Shown: positions 40,578-50,902, numbered from the stretch's first letter. The stretch is DNA of 64,000 nucleotides from Fusibacillus kribbianus (GCF_030053595.1 NZ_JASGBQ010000010.1:1-64000); one strand, 5' to 3'. The notes: generated from the letters alone by a model not told the origin. Translations and numbers: made by a program.

Positions 40578-42422
40578 CTAAGAATCACTTTCTTCCCGGG
40601 AAAGCAGCTCTTCTAGCTCTGTAAGTGCCCGGCGGAAGGCCTCCATAGCAGCCCGCACCGGTTCCGGCGTCCTCATATCCACGCCTGCCTCCGCCAGAAG
40701 ATCGATGGGATCCTTGCTGCAGCCGCCCTTTAAAAAGCCCATATAATCCTGTACCGCTGCCTCCCCTTCTGTCAGGATCCTTTCCGACAGCGCCACTGCC
40801 GCCGAAAAGCCGGTGGCATACTGATAAACATAATAGGGCGTATAGAAATGGGGAATTCTGGCCCATTCCAACGCGATCTCCTCATCGATCACGATGCCGT
40901 CTCCAAAATAATCCTCATTGAGCTTTTTGTAAATGCCGCAGAGCACATCGGCAGTCAGTATTTCTCCCGCCTGACATTTTTCATGGGCCGTCTTCTCAAA
41001 CTCAGCAAACATGGTCTGACGGAACACAGTGCCTTTAAACCCGTCCAGAAAATGATTGAGAATATAAGCCCGTTCCCTTTTATCCACGGCGTGCTCCAGA
41101 AGATAATGGTTCAGCAGATTTTCATTGCAGGTGGAAGCCACCTCAGCCACGAAAATTTTATACTGGGAATTGGTAAACGTCTGATTTTCATTGGAAAACC
41201 AGGAGTGCATGGCGTGTCCCATCTCATGGGCCAGGGTAAACACATGATCCAGAGTGCCCTGATAGGACATCAGGACATAGGGATGAACGCCGTAAGGGCC
41301 GCTGCAGTATGCGCCGCTTCGCTTTCCCTCATTCTCCATAAAGTCGATCCATCTGTTTTCCAGTCCCTCCCGGAAGGCCGCCAGATATTCCTCTCCCATG
41401 GGAGAAAGGGCCCTGAGCACCAGTTCCTTCGCCTCTTCGAAGGGTACCTTCCTGCTGCTCTCCGGCACGATGGGCGTATAAAGGTCATACATGTGAAGCT
41501 CATCCACCTGTAACATCCGCTTTCTGAGAGCCACATACCGGTACATCAGAGGCATAAATTCCCGTACGGTTTCGATCAGGGTATCATAAACGCTCTCCGG
41601 TACATTGGCATCCGACAGATAATAGGCCCTCGCGGACGGGAATCTCCTGGCCTTCGCATAGAACAGAGCCTGTTTGGCATTGGCCTGAAAGGCTGCCGCC
41701 AATGTATTTTTATGCCGTCCGAAGGTCTCGTACATGGCAGTGAAGGCCGCCTTTCTCACCTGTCTGTCCCTGCTCTCCAAAAAGGAAACATACCGCCCGT
41801 GGGTCAGCTCCATCGGCTCGCCCTCTTCATTTTTGATCACCGGAAATTTTGTATCTGCATTGTTGAACATCTTAAAGATCTGGGAGGGTCCGCCGGCCAT
41901 CTCAGAGGCGTCGGCCAGAAGCTCCTCCACCTCGGGACTTCTCGTATGTGCCCTGTCCCGAAGGATCAGATCCAACTGCCGCTCAAAGCTGTCCTTTTCC
42001 TCCTCCTTCCAGGGAAGCAGCCGCCGGTCTCCTCTGATGGAAGCAAGCCGTTCCTCCGGAATCGTGAGGATCTCGGAAGCAATAAAGGAAGAGGCTGCCG
42101 AGGCTCTGGCATAGAGGGCCGCAGCCCGTCCCACCATCTGCTGATAACGGGAATTTCCCGTGTCCACATCGGATTTCAGATGGGCATAGCCATAGATCTG
42201 ATCAAGCTTTTCTCCTATCTCCTCATCCAGCTTCAGGCAGCCATACAACGCGTCTGCCGACTCACCCAGACGGCCCCTGTACGCCTCATAGGAAGAAAGT
42301 TCTTCTGTCACCTGGGAAAATGCCTGTTCCCACGCTTCCTCCGTCGGAAAAATGTCCTCCGTCGCCCAGGTGTATTCCACAGGCACGTCCGCTCTCTTTC
42401 TGATTGTATTCTGTTTCTCCAT
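40578..42422 (-). CDS. pepF: Oligoendopeptidase F
   Basis: A 614-residue M3 family zinc peptidase that degrades oligopeptides in the cytoplasm. The zinc motif HEMGH is at residues 399-403, followed by the distal Glu region FVAEVASTCNENLLNHYLL. N-terminal helical segments begin VPVEYTWATEDIFPTEEAWE. Length and layout are standard. It follows the DMT transporter gene by three bases, so the two are co-transcribed. An acidic ELEELLSREESDS tail is present. Confidence 0.95.
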   Translation of the reverse strand: MEKQNTIRKRADVPVEYTWATEDIFPTEEAWEQAFSQVTEELSSYEAYRGRLGESADALYGCLKLDEEIGEKLDQIYGYAHLKSDVDTGNSRYQQMVGRAAALYARASAASSFIASEILTIPEERLASIRGDRRLLPWKEEEKDSFERQLDLILRDRAHTRSPEVEELLADASEMAGGPSQIFKMFNNADTKFPVIKNEEGEPMELTHGRYVSFLESRDRQVRKAAFTAMYETFGRHKNTLAAAFQANAKQALFYAKARRFPSARAYYLSDANVPESVYDTLIETVREFMPLMYRYVALRKRMLQVDELHMYDLYTPIVPESSRKVPFEEAKELVLRALSPMGEEYLAAFREGLENRWIDFMENEGKRSGAYCSGPYGVHPYVLMSYQGTLDHVFTLAHEMGHAMHSWFSNENQTFTNSQYKIFVAEVASTCNENLLNHYLLEHAVDKRERAYILNHFLDGFKGTVFRQTMFAEFEKTAHEKCQAGEILTADVLCGIYKKLNEDYFGDGIVIDEEIALEWARIPHFYTPYYVYQYATGFSAAVALSERILTEGEAAVQDYMGFLKGGCSKDPIDLLAEAGVDMRTPEPVRAAMEAFRRALTELEELLSREESDS

Positions 42423-42425
42423 TTG

Positions 42426-43316
42426 CTATTCCTTCCTTCTTATAAAAGAAAACTTTGTTTCTGCCATAATGATCGCCGCAAAAATAAGGACACAGCCCGC
42501 GGTCATCCGCGCCGTCAACGCTTCATGAAGGAAGATCATAGAGAACAGCACCCCGAATACCGATTCCAGGGAAAGGAACAGGGACGCCGAGGTGGGCGTT
42601 GTATATTTCTGGCATACATTCTGCAGAAGAAATGCCACCATCGTGCTTCCCAGGCCCAGGTACAGCATTCCCGACATGATCCGCATGGAAAAGGCCGCAG
42701 CCGGAAAACCCCCGTCAAATAAAGGCGCCGTTGCCCAGGAAAGGATCGCAGCCGTGCCGATCTGCAGCACCGTCATGATGATCGGATCATGAGTCTCCGT
42801 ATACTTATCAATGTAGATCATATGAAACGCATAGCCAAAGCCGCAGACAATGGTCAGAACATCACCGATATTCATGGTCAGATCTCCCTGCAGCGACAAA
42901 AGGCCGATTCCGGCAATGGCAAGAAAGGCTGCCGTAATACAGTATTTATCCGGTCTTTTTTTGTTGATGGCCCAATGGAGAAACGGCACGATCACCACAT
43001 AAATCGTAGTGAGAAATGCATTTTTTCCTGCAGTCGTATACTGGATGGCAACAGTCTGAAAAAAATAGCTGATAAACAGCCAGAAGCCGAGAAAGCCGCC
43101 GCAGACCAGATCACTCTTTGTGATCTTCGGAAGCTTTCTGCAAAACACAAGGGAAAGCCCCACAAAAGCTATTGTAAACCGAAAAGCCAGCATATATACC
43201 GGCGGAATGCTGTCAACGGAATCTTTTACCACCACAAAAGCAAAGCCCCAGATCAGGGCAGTAAAAATCATTCCAATATTTGCAAGCCACATTACCTTCT
43301 TTTTTCCGATGCCCAC
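42426..43316 (-). CDS. DMT/EamA family transporter
   Basis: A 296-residue membrane protein with ten predicted helices in two EamA repeats. WLANIGMIFTALIWGFAFVVVKDSVDSIPP opens the first; SLFLSLESVFGVLFSMIFLHEALT ends the second. Substrates in this superfamily range from amino acids to nucleotide metabolites and cannot be told here. It is directly upstream of pepF. Confidence 0.88.
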   Translation of the reverse strand: MGIGKKKVMWLANIGMIFTALIWGFAFVVVKDSVDSIPPVYMLAFRFTIAFVGLSLVFCRKLPKITKSDLVCGGFLGFWLFISYFFQTVAIQYTTAGKNAFLTTIYVVIVPFLHWAINKKRPDKYCITAAFLAIAGIGLLSLQGDLTMNIGDVLTIVCGFGYAFHMIYIDKYTETHDPIIMTVLQIGTAAILSWATAPLFDGGFPAAAFSMRIMSGMLYLGLGSTMVAFLLQNVCQKYTTPTSASLFLSLESVFGVLFSMIFLHEALTARMTAGCVLIFAAIIMAETKFSFIRRKE

Positions 43317-43524
43317 CGAGATGTCCTCCCTGCTTATCCTCTGTATTTTTTAATCAGAGTTCAGTATACTCTTTTCTTCGGCGGTTGTCCACCATCTGCG
43401 AAAGAAAACATACCGCTTTTCTGCCCATCCTTCTCATGGTATAATACTGTCATATTCATATCGCTGCAGCGTCAGTATTCAGAGGGCGGCGCCCGAACAC
43501 AGATGCTGCTGCAGGGAGGTTTTC

Positions 43525-44388
43525 ATGAACCGTCATATTTACCGTAAGCTGACAGAAAAACAGCGCAGCCAGATCTCTTCCCTATTCTCGGAATGCACCG
43601 GAGATCTTTCGGGCCCCGATGCCCTCAGCCTTGTTCTTCCCGACGAAGAGAGCGAGGAGGAGGACACCTTTTACGCCCTTTATTATATAGAAGATTCTCC
43701 GGTAAGCTTTCTCTCCCTGTTCTGCCCTGACGGAAAGACAGCAGAGATCTCCGGCTTCACCCACCCCGCCTTCCGAAACCGGGGATATTTTTCCGTGCTT
43801 CTAAAAGAAGCGCTCACGGAAGCCAAAAAGACATTCGACGAACCGGAGTTTGCCTTCCAGGCCCTTTCTTCTGACCCGGATACCGCAGCCTATTTAAGAG
43901 CCCGCGGTCTTTCCTTCTCCCATTCGGAATGCCTCATGGTAAAGGATATCCCAGAAGTGCCCGCCGTATTCTCCGGCGATCCTCTGTCGCCTGTCCGCCT
44001 CGTTCCCTCCTCAGACAGAAAGCTTCTGGCCCGTCTCCATGAAACCAGCTTCACGGAGGAAGCCCTTCCGGTACAGGGCTACATTGACACCGTTCTGGCC
44101 GATGACCAGACCACCTCTTATCTCATCCTCGGTGAAGATGAAACGGCTGTCGGTCTGTTCCATCTGACAAATGACGGCACAGACAGGATCTTTTATTTTA
44201 TGGGACTCGGCATCGTTCCCACCCTTCGCCGGAAAGGACTGGCAAGGGCATCCCTTATCGCTCTTTTCCAGGCGCTTCCCGGAAGCTCCCGGCTCTATCT
44301 TCAGGTATCCACAGAAAATGAGCCCGCCTTCCGGCTCTATGAAGGCCTGGGCTTTCAGATAGAGACAAAGCTGGATTATTACAGATGA
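43525..44388 (+). CDS. GNAT family N-acetyltransferase (two-domain)
   Basis: A 287-residue protein with two GNAT-like halves. The first has EISGFTHPAFRNRGYFSVLLKEALTEA. The second has YFMGLGIVPTLRRKGLARASLIALF and LQVSTENEPAFRLYEGLGFQ, the complete acetyl-CoA site. The second half is therefore probably the active one. GGGAGG lies seven bases before the ATG. A TATAAT at 43440-43445 may be its -10. It ends at a terminator and converges on gltD. Confidence 0.87.
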   Translation: MNRHIYRKLTEKQRSQISSLFSECTGDLSGPDALSLVLPDEESEEEDTFYALYYIEDSPVSFLSLFCPDGKTAEISGFTHPAFRNRGYFSVLLKEALTEAKKTFDEPEFAFQALSSDPDTAAYLRARGLSFSHSECLMVKDIPEVPAVFSGDPLSPVRLVPSSDRKLLARLHETSFTEEALPVQGYIDTVLADDQTTSYLILGEDETAVGLFHLTNDGTDRIFYFMGLGIVPTLRRKGLARASLIALFQALPGSSRLYLQVSTENEPAFRLYEGLGFQIETKLDYYR

Positions 44389-44393
44389 ACAGC

Positions 44394-44432
44394 AAAAAAG
44401 TGACCGCCCAGCCACGGGATGGCCACTTTTTT
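44394..44432. terminator. Terminator between GNAT gene and gltD
   Basis: AAAAAGTG (44395-44402) pairs with CACTTTTT (44424-44431), with further CC/GG pairing inside and T-rich or A-rich flanks on both strands. Confidence 0.75.
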
Positions 44433-44500
44433 ATTTGTCCCTTATCGCACGAAGTGCGCCTGCAGGGCATGTATTGATGAGTATCCTCGGGTATCTCTTT

Positions 44501-45988
44501 CTACACCGGATTGGAATAGCCCATCAGGCTCTCGTCCACAGCCCGCGCCACTTCGCGGCCTTCGCGGATGGCCCAGACCACCAGGGACTGACCCCGGTGC
44601 ATATCGCCTGCCGTAAAGACATTCTTCACGTTGGTCTGGAATTTACCCGGCTCAGTCTTCACGTTGGTGCGCTCATTGACCTCCACGCCGAAGGCCTTGG
44701 TGACATATTCCTGGCTTCCGAGGAAGCCCGCAGCGATGAGCACCAGATCCACCTCGATCTCCTGCTCGCTGCCCTCGATGGGAACCATCATCATCCTGCC
44801 GGTCTTCTCGTCCTTTTTGCTCTCCAGCTTCACAAGGACCGCTTTCTTCAGATTTCCCTTTCCGTCGGCAATGAATTCCTTCACTGTGGTCTGGTACACT
44901 CTGGGATCCTTGCCAAATACGGCAATGGCCTCCTCCTGACCGTAATCGGTCTTCAGGATACGGGGCCACTGAGGCCAGGGATTGTTTGGAAGTCTTGTAA
45001 CAGGAGGCTTCGGCATCATTTCCAGCTGAATGATGGATTCACAGCCATGGCGGATGGAGGTTCCCACACAGTCATTTCCGGTGTCGCCTCCGCCGATGAC
45101 CATAACCTTCTTTCCCTTGGCGGAAATGAATTTTCCGTCCTTAAGATTTGAATCCAGCAGGCTCTTTGTGGTAGCTGTCAGGAAATCCACCGCAAAATAG
45201 ATTCCCTTGGCCTCCCGGCCCGGCACCTTGATGTCCCTCGGATTGGACGCGCCGCAGGCCAGTATCACGCTGTCAAACTGGTTCATAAGATCTGCCGCCT
45301 TATAGTTCTCTCCCACATTGGCGTTCGTCACAAACTCCACGCCCTCGGCCCTCATGATATCCAGCTTCCTGTCAATGATCTTCTTATCCAGCTTCATATT
45401 GGGAATGCCGTAGCGCAGAAGGCCGCCGATCCGGTCTCTTCGTTCAAACACCGTCACCTGATGTCCTCTCTTGTTGAGCAGGTCAGCGGCAGCCAGGCCG
45501 GAGGGGCCGGAGCCCACAATGGCCACCCGCTTTCCGGTCCGTACCTTGGGAGGCATAGGCTTTACATACCCCTCCCGGTAGGCCGTCTCAATGATGCTCA
45601 TCTCATTTTCCTTGATGGAGGTGGGCTGGCCATTGAGATTGCAGGTGCAGGCCACCTCACAGGGCGCCGGACATACCCGGCAGGTAAATTCCGGAAAGCT
45701 GTTAGTCTTGTGGAGACGGTTGTAAGCCTGCTTCCAGTTTCCACAGTAGACAAGATCATTCCACTCAGGAATCAGGTTGTTTAAGGGACACCCGGACACC
45801 ATTCCATTGAACAGTACACCCGACTGACAGAAGGGCGTCCCGCAGTCCATACATCTCGCTCCCTGAAGCTTTTGTTTCTTGAGCGGCAGGGGCAAATGAA
45901 ATTCATTGAAATTTTTGATTCGTTCCAGCGGAGGAATCACCTTTCCCGTCTCTCTCTCATAATCCAAAAATCCCGTAGGTTTTCCCAT
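44501..45988 (-). CDS. gltD: Glutamate synthase small subunit
   Basis: A 495-residue flavoprotein that passes NADPH electrons to the large subunit. The N-terminal Fe-S cluster region has ARCMDCGTPFCQSG, CPLNNLIPEW and CRVCPAPCEVACTCN. FAD and NAD(P)H Rossmann motifs follow (VAIVGSGPSGLAAADLL, KVMVIGGGDTGNDCVGTSI), and the C-terminus has VFTAGDMHRGQSLVVWAI. AGGAGG lies before the ATG at 45988, which fits the family start better than the longer frame. It begins one base after the gltB stop, so the two are tightly coupled. Confidence 0.95.
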   Translation of the reverse strand: MGKPTGFLDYERETGKVIPPLERIKNFNEFHLPLPLKKQKLQGARCMDCGTPFCQSGVLFNGMVSGCPLNNLIPEWNDLVYCGNWKQAYNRLHKTNSFPEFTCRVCPAPCEVACTCNLNGQPTSIKENEMSIIETAYREGYVKPMPPKVRTGKRVAIVGSGPSGLAAADLLNKRGHQVTVFERRDRIGGLLRYGIPNMKLDKKIIDRKLDIMRAEGVEFVTNANVGENYKAADLMNQFDSVILACGASNPRDIKVPGREAKGIYFAVDFLTATTKSLLDSNLKDGKFISAKGKKVMVIGGGDTGNDCVGTSIRHGCESIIQLEMMPKPPVTRLPNNPWPQWPRILKTDYGQEEAIAVFGKDPRVYQTTVKEFIADGKGNLKKAVLVKLESKKDEKTGRMMMVPIEGSEQEIEVDLVLIAAGFLGSQEYVTKAFGVEVNERTNVKTEPGKFQTNVKNVFTAGDMHRGQSLVVWAIREGREVARAVDESLMGYSNPV

Positions 45989-45989
45989 T

Positions 45990-48900
45990 TCAGTGTCCTC
46001 CTTCCTCTTCACCCTTTGCGTTGGCGAAGAAGGCTTCAATCTGTGCCTGCTCGCTGCTGAGTCCCTTCTCCTCCATCTGAACGATGGTATTCAGCATCCT
46101 CTTGTAGTCATAAGGGATGATCTTCTTAAACTTGGGCAGGTATTCGCCGAAGTGGTCCAGGATCTCCTTGCCTCTGGAAGAATTGGTGTATGCCACATGA
46201 TCCTGAATCATTTTCTTAAGCTCCAGTACATCGTACTTGTTGGTAAGTACCTCCATGGAAACCATTTCCCTGTTGAGTCTCATGTAAAGATCGTTGTCCT
46301 CATCCAGCACATAGGCGATACCGCCGCTCATACCTGCCGCAAAGTTTTTCCCGGTCTTTCCGAGAACGACCACGCAGCCGCCGGTCATATACTCACAGCC
46401 ATGATCTCCGACTCCTTCCACAACAGCGCTGGCTCCGGAGTTGCGGACGCAGAACCGCTCGCCCGCCAGACCGTTGATATAGGCCTTTCCGCTGGTGGCT
46501 CCGTAAAGAGCCACATTACCGATGATAATGTTGTCCTCCGCTGCGAAGCCGGCTCCCTGAGGAGGATAAATGATCAGCTTGCCGCCGGAAAGTCCTTTGC
46601 CAAAATAATCATTGCTGTCGCCGGTCACTTCCAGCGTCAAACCTGCGGGGATGAAGGCTCCGAAGCTTTGGCCGCCGCTTCCGTTGCATTTGATGGTAAA
46701 GGTATCTTCCGGAAGGCCATCGGGGAACCGTCTGGTGATCTCCGCTCCGAAGATCGTTCCGAAGGTCCGGTCCGTATTCTTAATATCCACTTCGATGCTC
46801 TTCTTCTGACCGCTCTCCAGGGCAGGCAGCAGCTTCTTTACAAGAACACGTTCATCCAGGGTCTTCTGAAGTTCAAAATTGTAAGCCTTCTTTTTATAAT
46901 AACCGGCCAGCTTTGCTCCCACATAAGGGTTGTCGAGGATCTTTGACAGATCCACGGTCTTAGCCCGTTCAAAGTCAAAATCGGTCTTCATTTTCAGAAG
47001 GTCGGTCCGGCCCACCAGCTCATCCACTGTGCGGATACCCAGCTTAGCCATGTATTCCCGAAGTTCCTGAGCCACAAAGTGCATGAAATTGATGACGTAT
47101 TCCGGTTTGCCGCGGAACCTCTTGCGAAGCTCCGGATTCTGAGTCGCAATACCAACCGGGCAGGTATCCAGACTGCACACTCTCATCATGACGCAGCCCA
47201 TGGTTACCAGGGGAGCCGTTGCAAAGCCGAATTCCTCGGCGCCCAAAAGGGCTGCCACCAGCACGTCCCGTCCGTTCATCAGCTTTCCGTCCGTCTCCAA
47301 AATGACCTTATCCCTAAGGTCGTTCATGATCAGGGTCTGATGGGTCTCAGCCAGTCCCAGCTCCCAGGGAAGGCCTGCATTGTAGATGGAATTTCTCGGT
47401 GCCGCTCCGGTGCCTCCGTCAAATCCGGAGATCAGGATGACCTGAGCTCCTGCCTTGGCAACGCCGGCAGCTACTGTGCCCACGCCGGCCTCGGAAACAA
47501 GCTTCACGGAAATTCTCGCATTTTTGTTGGCATTCTTCAAATCGTAGATCAGCTGGGCCAGATCCTCGATGGAATAAATATCGTGATGAGGCGGCGGCGA
47601 GATCAGACTCACACCGGGAGTCGAATGCCTCGTCTTTGCGATCCAGGGATAAACCTTCTTGCCGGGAAGCTGGCCGCCCTCGCCGGGCTTTGCCCCCTGA
47701 GCCATTTTGATCTGGATCTCATCAGCACTCACCAGGAAACGGGAGGTTACGCCAAACCGGGCGGAAGCCACCTGCTTGATGGCCGAACAGCGGTCCTTGC
47801 CGGGAATTCCTTTGGTGGAAAGTCTCTCCAGCGCTTCGCCGCCCTCACCGGTGTTGGATTTGCCGTGGATGGCATTCATGGCCAGGGCCAGCGTCTCATG
47901 AGCCTCCTGGGAAATGGAGCCGTAGGACATGGCGCCGGTCTTAAACCGTCTGACAATGGAATCAACACTCTCCACCTCTTCGATAGGAATGCCCTTCCTG
48001 GGATATTTGAAATCAAGAAGGCCACGGAGGTTCATGGGATTTTTCTCCTCATGAAGAAGCTCCGAATATTCCTTGAACATCTCATAATTGCCTGTCTTGG
48101 TAGACTCCTGCAGAAGATGGATCGTCTTCGGATTGTAAAGATGCTCCTCCTTGCCGGAGCGGGACTTGTGGCTGCCCACACTTTCCAGGGTCAGATCCAC
48201 CTGCAGTCCCAGAGGATCAAAGGCTGCCGAATGGAGCGCATCCACATCGGCTGCGATATCCTTTAAGGTCACGCCGCCCACACGGCTGACCGTATCGGTA
48301 AAGTATTTGTCCACGACCTCCTTGCAGATGCCGATGGCCTCGAAGATCTGGGAGCCCTGATAGGACTGGATGGTGGAAACGCCCATCTTGGATGCGATCT
48401 TTACGATGCCGTGAAGGACTGCCGAGTTGTAATCGTCCACCGCCGCATAATAATCCTTGTCAAGCATTCCGCTCTCAATGAGGTAACGGATGGATTCGTG
48501 GGCCAGATAGGGGTTGACCGCACAGGCGCCGTAACCCAGCAGGGTGGCGAAATGGTGAACCTCTCTCGGCTCACCGCTTTCCAGAATCATGGCCACCGAA
48601 GTACGTTTCTTGGTCCGCACCAGATGCTGCTGGAGCGCGGAAACCGCAAGCAGGGACGGAATCGGCACATGGTTCTCATCAATGCCCCGATCGGAAAGGA
48701 TCAGGATATTGGCTCCGTCCCTGTGGGCTCTGTCCACTTCCAGGAACAGATGATCAATGGCCTTTTCCAGGGATGTATTCTTATAATAAATGATCGGGAT
48801 CACCACCGGCTTAAGGCCAGGGACCTTCATGTTCTTGATCTTCAGAAGATCAGTACAGGTGAGGATCGGATTGTTGACCTTTAAGATCCTGCAGTTTTCC

Positions 48901-50573
48901 GGTACCTCCTTCAGCAGGTTTCCGTCACAGCCGATGTACACTGAGGTGGATGTAACGATCTCTTCCCGGATGGCATCGATTGGTGGATTGGTTACCTGGG
49001 CAAAGAGCTGCTTGAAGTAATTGAACAGGGGCTGATGCTGTTTGGAGAGCACTGCCAGAGGACTGTCTGCACCCATGGAGGAAACTGCTTCAATTCCGTC
49101 TCTTGCCATGGGAAGAATCATGGTCCTGTACTGCTCATACGTATAGCCGTAAGCCTTCTGGAGCTTTGCCCGCTCCTCCGGCGTGTAGACCGGAACCTTC
49201 TGATTGGGGATCTTCAGATTTTTAAGCTCCACCAGATTGCTGTCCAGCCATTCACCATAAGGCTGGCGATTGATGTAGCGGTTTTTCAAAGTCTCGTCAT
49301 CGACTACCTCTCCTTTGACCGTATCGATGAGGAGCATTTTCCCCGGACGGAGTCTCTCTTTTTTAATTACGTTTTCCGGAGGGATCTCCAACGCACCCAC
49401 CTCGGAGGAAAGGATCATATAGCCGTCCTTTGTCAGGTAATAACGGGACGGGCGGAGACCGTTTCTGTCGAGAACTGCACCAATGATATCGCCATCAGAG
49501 AATACGATGGAGGCAGGTCCGTCCCAGGGCTCCATCATGGTAGCATAATACTGATAGAAATCCTTCTTCTTCTGGCTCATGTACTTGTCATTGGCCCAGG
49601 GCTCCGGGATGGTGATCATTACCGCCAGAGGAAGCTCCATACCGCTCATGACAAGAAATTCCAGTGTATTGTCCAGCATTGCGGAGTCGGAACCGGTCTC
49701 ATTGACCACAGGCACTACCTTGAGCATTTCTTCCTTGGTGAACTCCGATTCCATATTTTCTTCCCGGGCGATCATCCGGTCCACATTGCCGCGGATGGTA
49801 TTGATCTCGCCGTTATGTACGATCATCCGGTAGGGATGCGCTCTCATCCAGCTGGGAGTCGTGTTGGTACTGAACCGGGAATGGACCACGGCGATGGCCG
49901 ACTCATAATCGGGAGACTGAAGATCTGCAAAGAAGAGGCGCAGCTCCTTTACCATGAACATTCCTTTATATACGATGGTCCGGCTGGATAAGGACACCAC
50001 ATAGGTATTGTCGTTGCTCTGCTCAAAAACACGTCTGGCCACATAGAGCTTCCGGTCAAAATCAAGTCCCTTTTCCACTTCCTCCGGCTTGCCGATGAAG
50101 CATTGCTCAATACAGGGCATGCAGTCCACCGCCCGCTTACCGAGAATCGAAGGGTTTGTAGGGAGCTTTCTCCAGCCCAGGAACTTCATTCCCTCCTTCT
50201 CCACAATGATCTCAAACATCTTCTTGGCCTGATTGCGTTCCAGCTCATCGTTGGGGAAGAAAAACATGCCGACACCGTATTCTCGCTCTTCTCCCAGGGT
50301 GATCCCGCACTCTGCGGCCGCCTTTTTGAAAAATTTATGGGAGACCTGCAAAAGGATCCCGACACCGTCGCCTGTCTTTCCCTCTGCATCCTTGCCGGCC
50401 CTGTGCTCCAGGTTTTCGACAATTTTCAGAGCGTTCTCAACGGTCTGATGGCTTTTGATTCCTTTGATATTCACCACAGCGCCGACACCGCAGTTGTCAT
50501 GCTCAAAGCTTTCGTCATACAGTCCGGGCACTTTTCTCTTTTCCTCTGTCTGCACTGTCTGATTTCTGTCCAT
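45990..50573 (-). CDS. gltB: Glutamate synthase large subunit
   Basis: A 1527-residue enzyme that makes two glutamates from glutamine and 2-oxoglutarate. The nucleophilic Cys is at residue 28 (EHDNCGVGA), so a short propeptide would be removed. The order is class II amidotransferase, central domain, FMN/3Fe-4S synthase domain (AKPGEGGQLPGKKV, SPPPHHDIYSIEDLAQLI, CSLDTCPVGIATQ) and the C-terminal GXGXG beta-helix (GATSGKAYINGLAGERF). AAAGGAA lies before the ATG at 50573; the open frame upstream is leader. A promoter and an intrinsic terminator in the leader suggest attenuation. Confidence 0.96.
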   Translation of the reverse strand: MDRNQTVQTEEKRKVPGLYDESFEHDNCGVGAVVNIKGIKSHQTVENALKIVENLEHRAGKDAEGKTGDGVGILLQVSHKFFKKAAAECGITLGEEREYGVGMFFFPNDELERNQAKKMFEIIVEKEGMKFLGWRKLPTNPSILGKRAVDCMPCIEQCFIGKPEEVEKGLDFDRKLYVARRVFEQSNDNTYVVSLSSRTIVYKGMFMVKELRLFFADLQSPDYESAIAVVHSRFSTNTTPSWMRAHPYRMIVHNGEINTIRGNVDRMIAREENMESEFTKEEMLKVVPVVNETGSDSAMLDNTLEFLVMSGMELPLAVMITIPEPWANDKYMSQKKKDFYQYYATMMEPWDGPASIVFSDGDIIGAVLDRNGLRPSRYYLTKDGYMILSSEVGALEIPPENVIKKERLRPGKMLLIDTVKGEVVDDETLKNRYINRQPYGEWLDSNLVELKNLKIPNQKVPVYTPEERAKLQKAYGYTYEQYRTMILPMARDGIEAVSSMGADSPLAVLSKQHQPLFNYFKQLFAQVTNPPIDAIREEIVTSTSVYIGCDGNLLKEVPENCRILKVNNPILTCTDLLKIKNMKVPGLKPVVIPIIYYKNTSLEKAIDHLFLEVDRAHRDGANILILSDRGIDENHVPIPSLLAVSALQQHLVRTKKRTSVAMILESGEPREVHHFATLLGYGACAVNPYLAHESIRYLIESGMLDKDYYAAVDDYNSAVLHGIVKIASKMGVSTIQSYQGSQIFEAIGICKEVVDKYFTDTVSRVGGVTLKDIAADVDALHSAAFDPLGLQVDLTLESVGSHKSRSGKEEHLYNPKTIHLLQESTKTGNYEMFKEYSELLHEEKNPMNLRGLLDFKYPRKGIPIEEVESVDSIVRRFKTGAMSYGSISQEAHETLALAMNAIHGKSNTGEGGEALERLSTKGIPGKDRCSAIKQVASARFGVTSRFLVSADEIQIKMAQGAKPGEGGQLPGKKVYPWIAKTRHSTPGVSLISPPPHHDIYSIEDLAQLIYDLKNANKNARISVKLVSEAGVGTVAAGVAKAGAQVILISGFDGGTGAAPRNSIYNAGLPWELGLAETHQTLIMNDLRDKVILETDGKLMNGRDVLVAALLGAEEFGFATAPLVTMGCVMMRVCSLDTCPVGIATQNPELRKRFRGKPEYVINFMHFVAQELREYMAKLGIRTVDELVGRTDLLKMKTDFDFERAKTVDLSKILDNPYVGAKLAGYYKKKAYNFELQKTLDERVLVKKLLPALESGQKKSIEVDIKNTDRTFGTIFGAEITRRFPDGLPEDTFTIKCNGSGGQSFGAFIPAGLTLEVTGDSNDYFGKGLSGGKLIIYPPQGAGFAAEDNIIIGNVALYGATSGKAYINGLAGERFCVRNSGASAVVEGVGDHGCEYMTGGCVVVLGKTGKNFAAGMSGGIAYVLDEDNDLYMRLNREMVSMEVLTNKYDVLELKKMIQDHVAYTNSSRGKEILDHFGEYLPKFKKIIPYDYKRMLNTIVQMEEKGLSSEQAQIEAFFANAKGEEEGGH

Positions 50574-50596
50574 AGTCCAATTCCTTTCCACGTCAT

Positions 50597-50635
50597 AAAA
50601 AAAAGTGCTGGTACGGACAATTTCCGTATCGGCAC
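50597..50635 (-). terminator. Intrinsic terminator inside the gltB leader
   Basis: On the minus strand GTGC then TACGGA (complements of 50632-50635 and 50623-50628) pair with TCCGTAC and GCAC (complements of 50611-50617 and 50605-50608). A run of eight T follows (50597-50604). It stands only about 24 bases before the gltB start codon and downstream of the gltB promoter. It would end transcription unless opposed. Confidence 0.75.
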
Positions 50636-50703
50636 TCCTTCGTGACGTATTCTTATTCTTATGAATTTTCCACCTGCAGCTTTTGATCTGCAACCTGTGT
50701 CTT

Positions 50704-50732
50704 ATCATACATCTGTTTTTTCCATTTGTAAA
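50704..50732 (-). promoter_or_regulatory. Promoter of gltB-gltD
   Basis: On the minus strand TTTACA (50727-50732) and TATGAT (50704-50709) are 17 bases apart. The start near 50697 gives a leader of about 125 nt. It carries an upstream hairpin (GTTGCAG...CTGCA at about 50670-50695) and then the terminator. The AT-rich 50733-50900 stretch holds nothing further I can support. Confidence 0.65.
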
Positions 50733-50902
50733 TAAAAACTTTTTCTTAAGTTTTCAGATAATTAGAAAATTCTATTCCTTCTTTGCAATTTGTTTCTGTA
50801 TTTTTTTATTTTTCTTGGTTTTCCATCGGTATCCAAACAATTCCCTCCCATAATTTTTTCAATATCAGGTGAGTTTCGCTGTTTCATTCGAGGAAAATCC
50901 GT

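Noticed and set aside
50595-50697. Glutamine riboswitch (glnA type) before gltB
   Set aside because: A GAAGGAGTGC segment recalls the motif, but the other conserved parts are missing; kept only as an unassigned leader.
50574-50708. 45-residue extension of GltB
   Set aside because: It runs through a promoter-proximal leader and intrinsic terminator; AAAGGAA marks the start at 50573.
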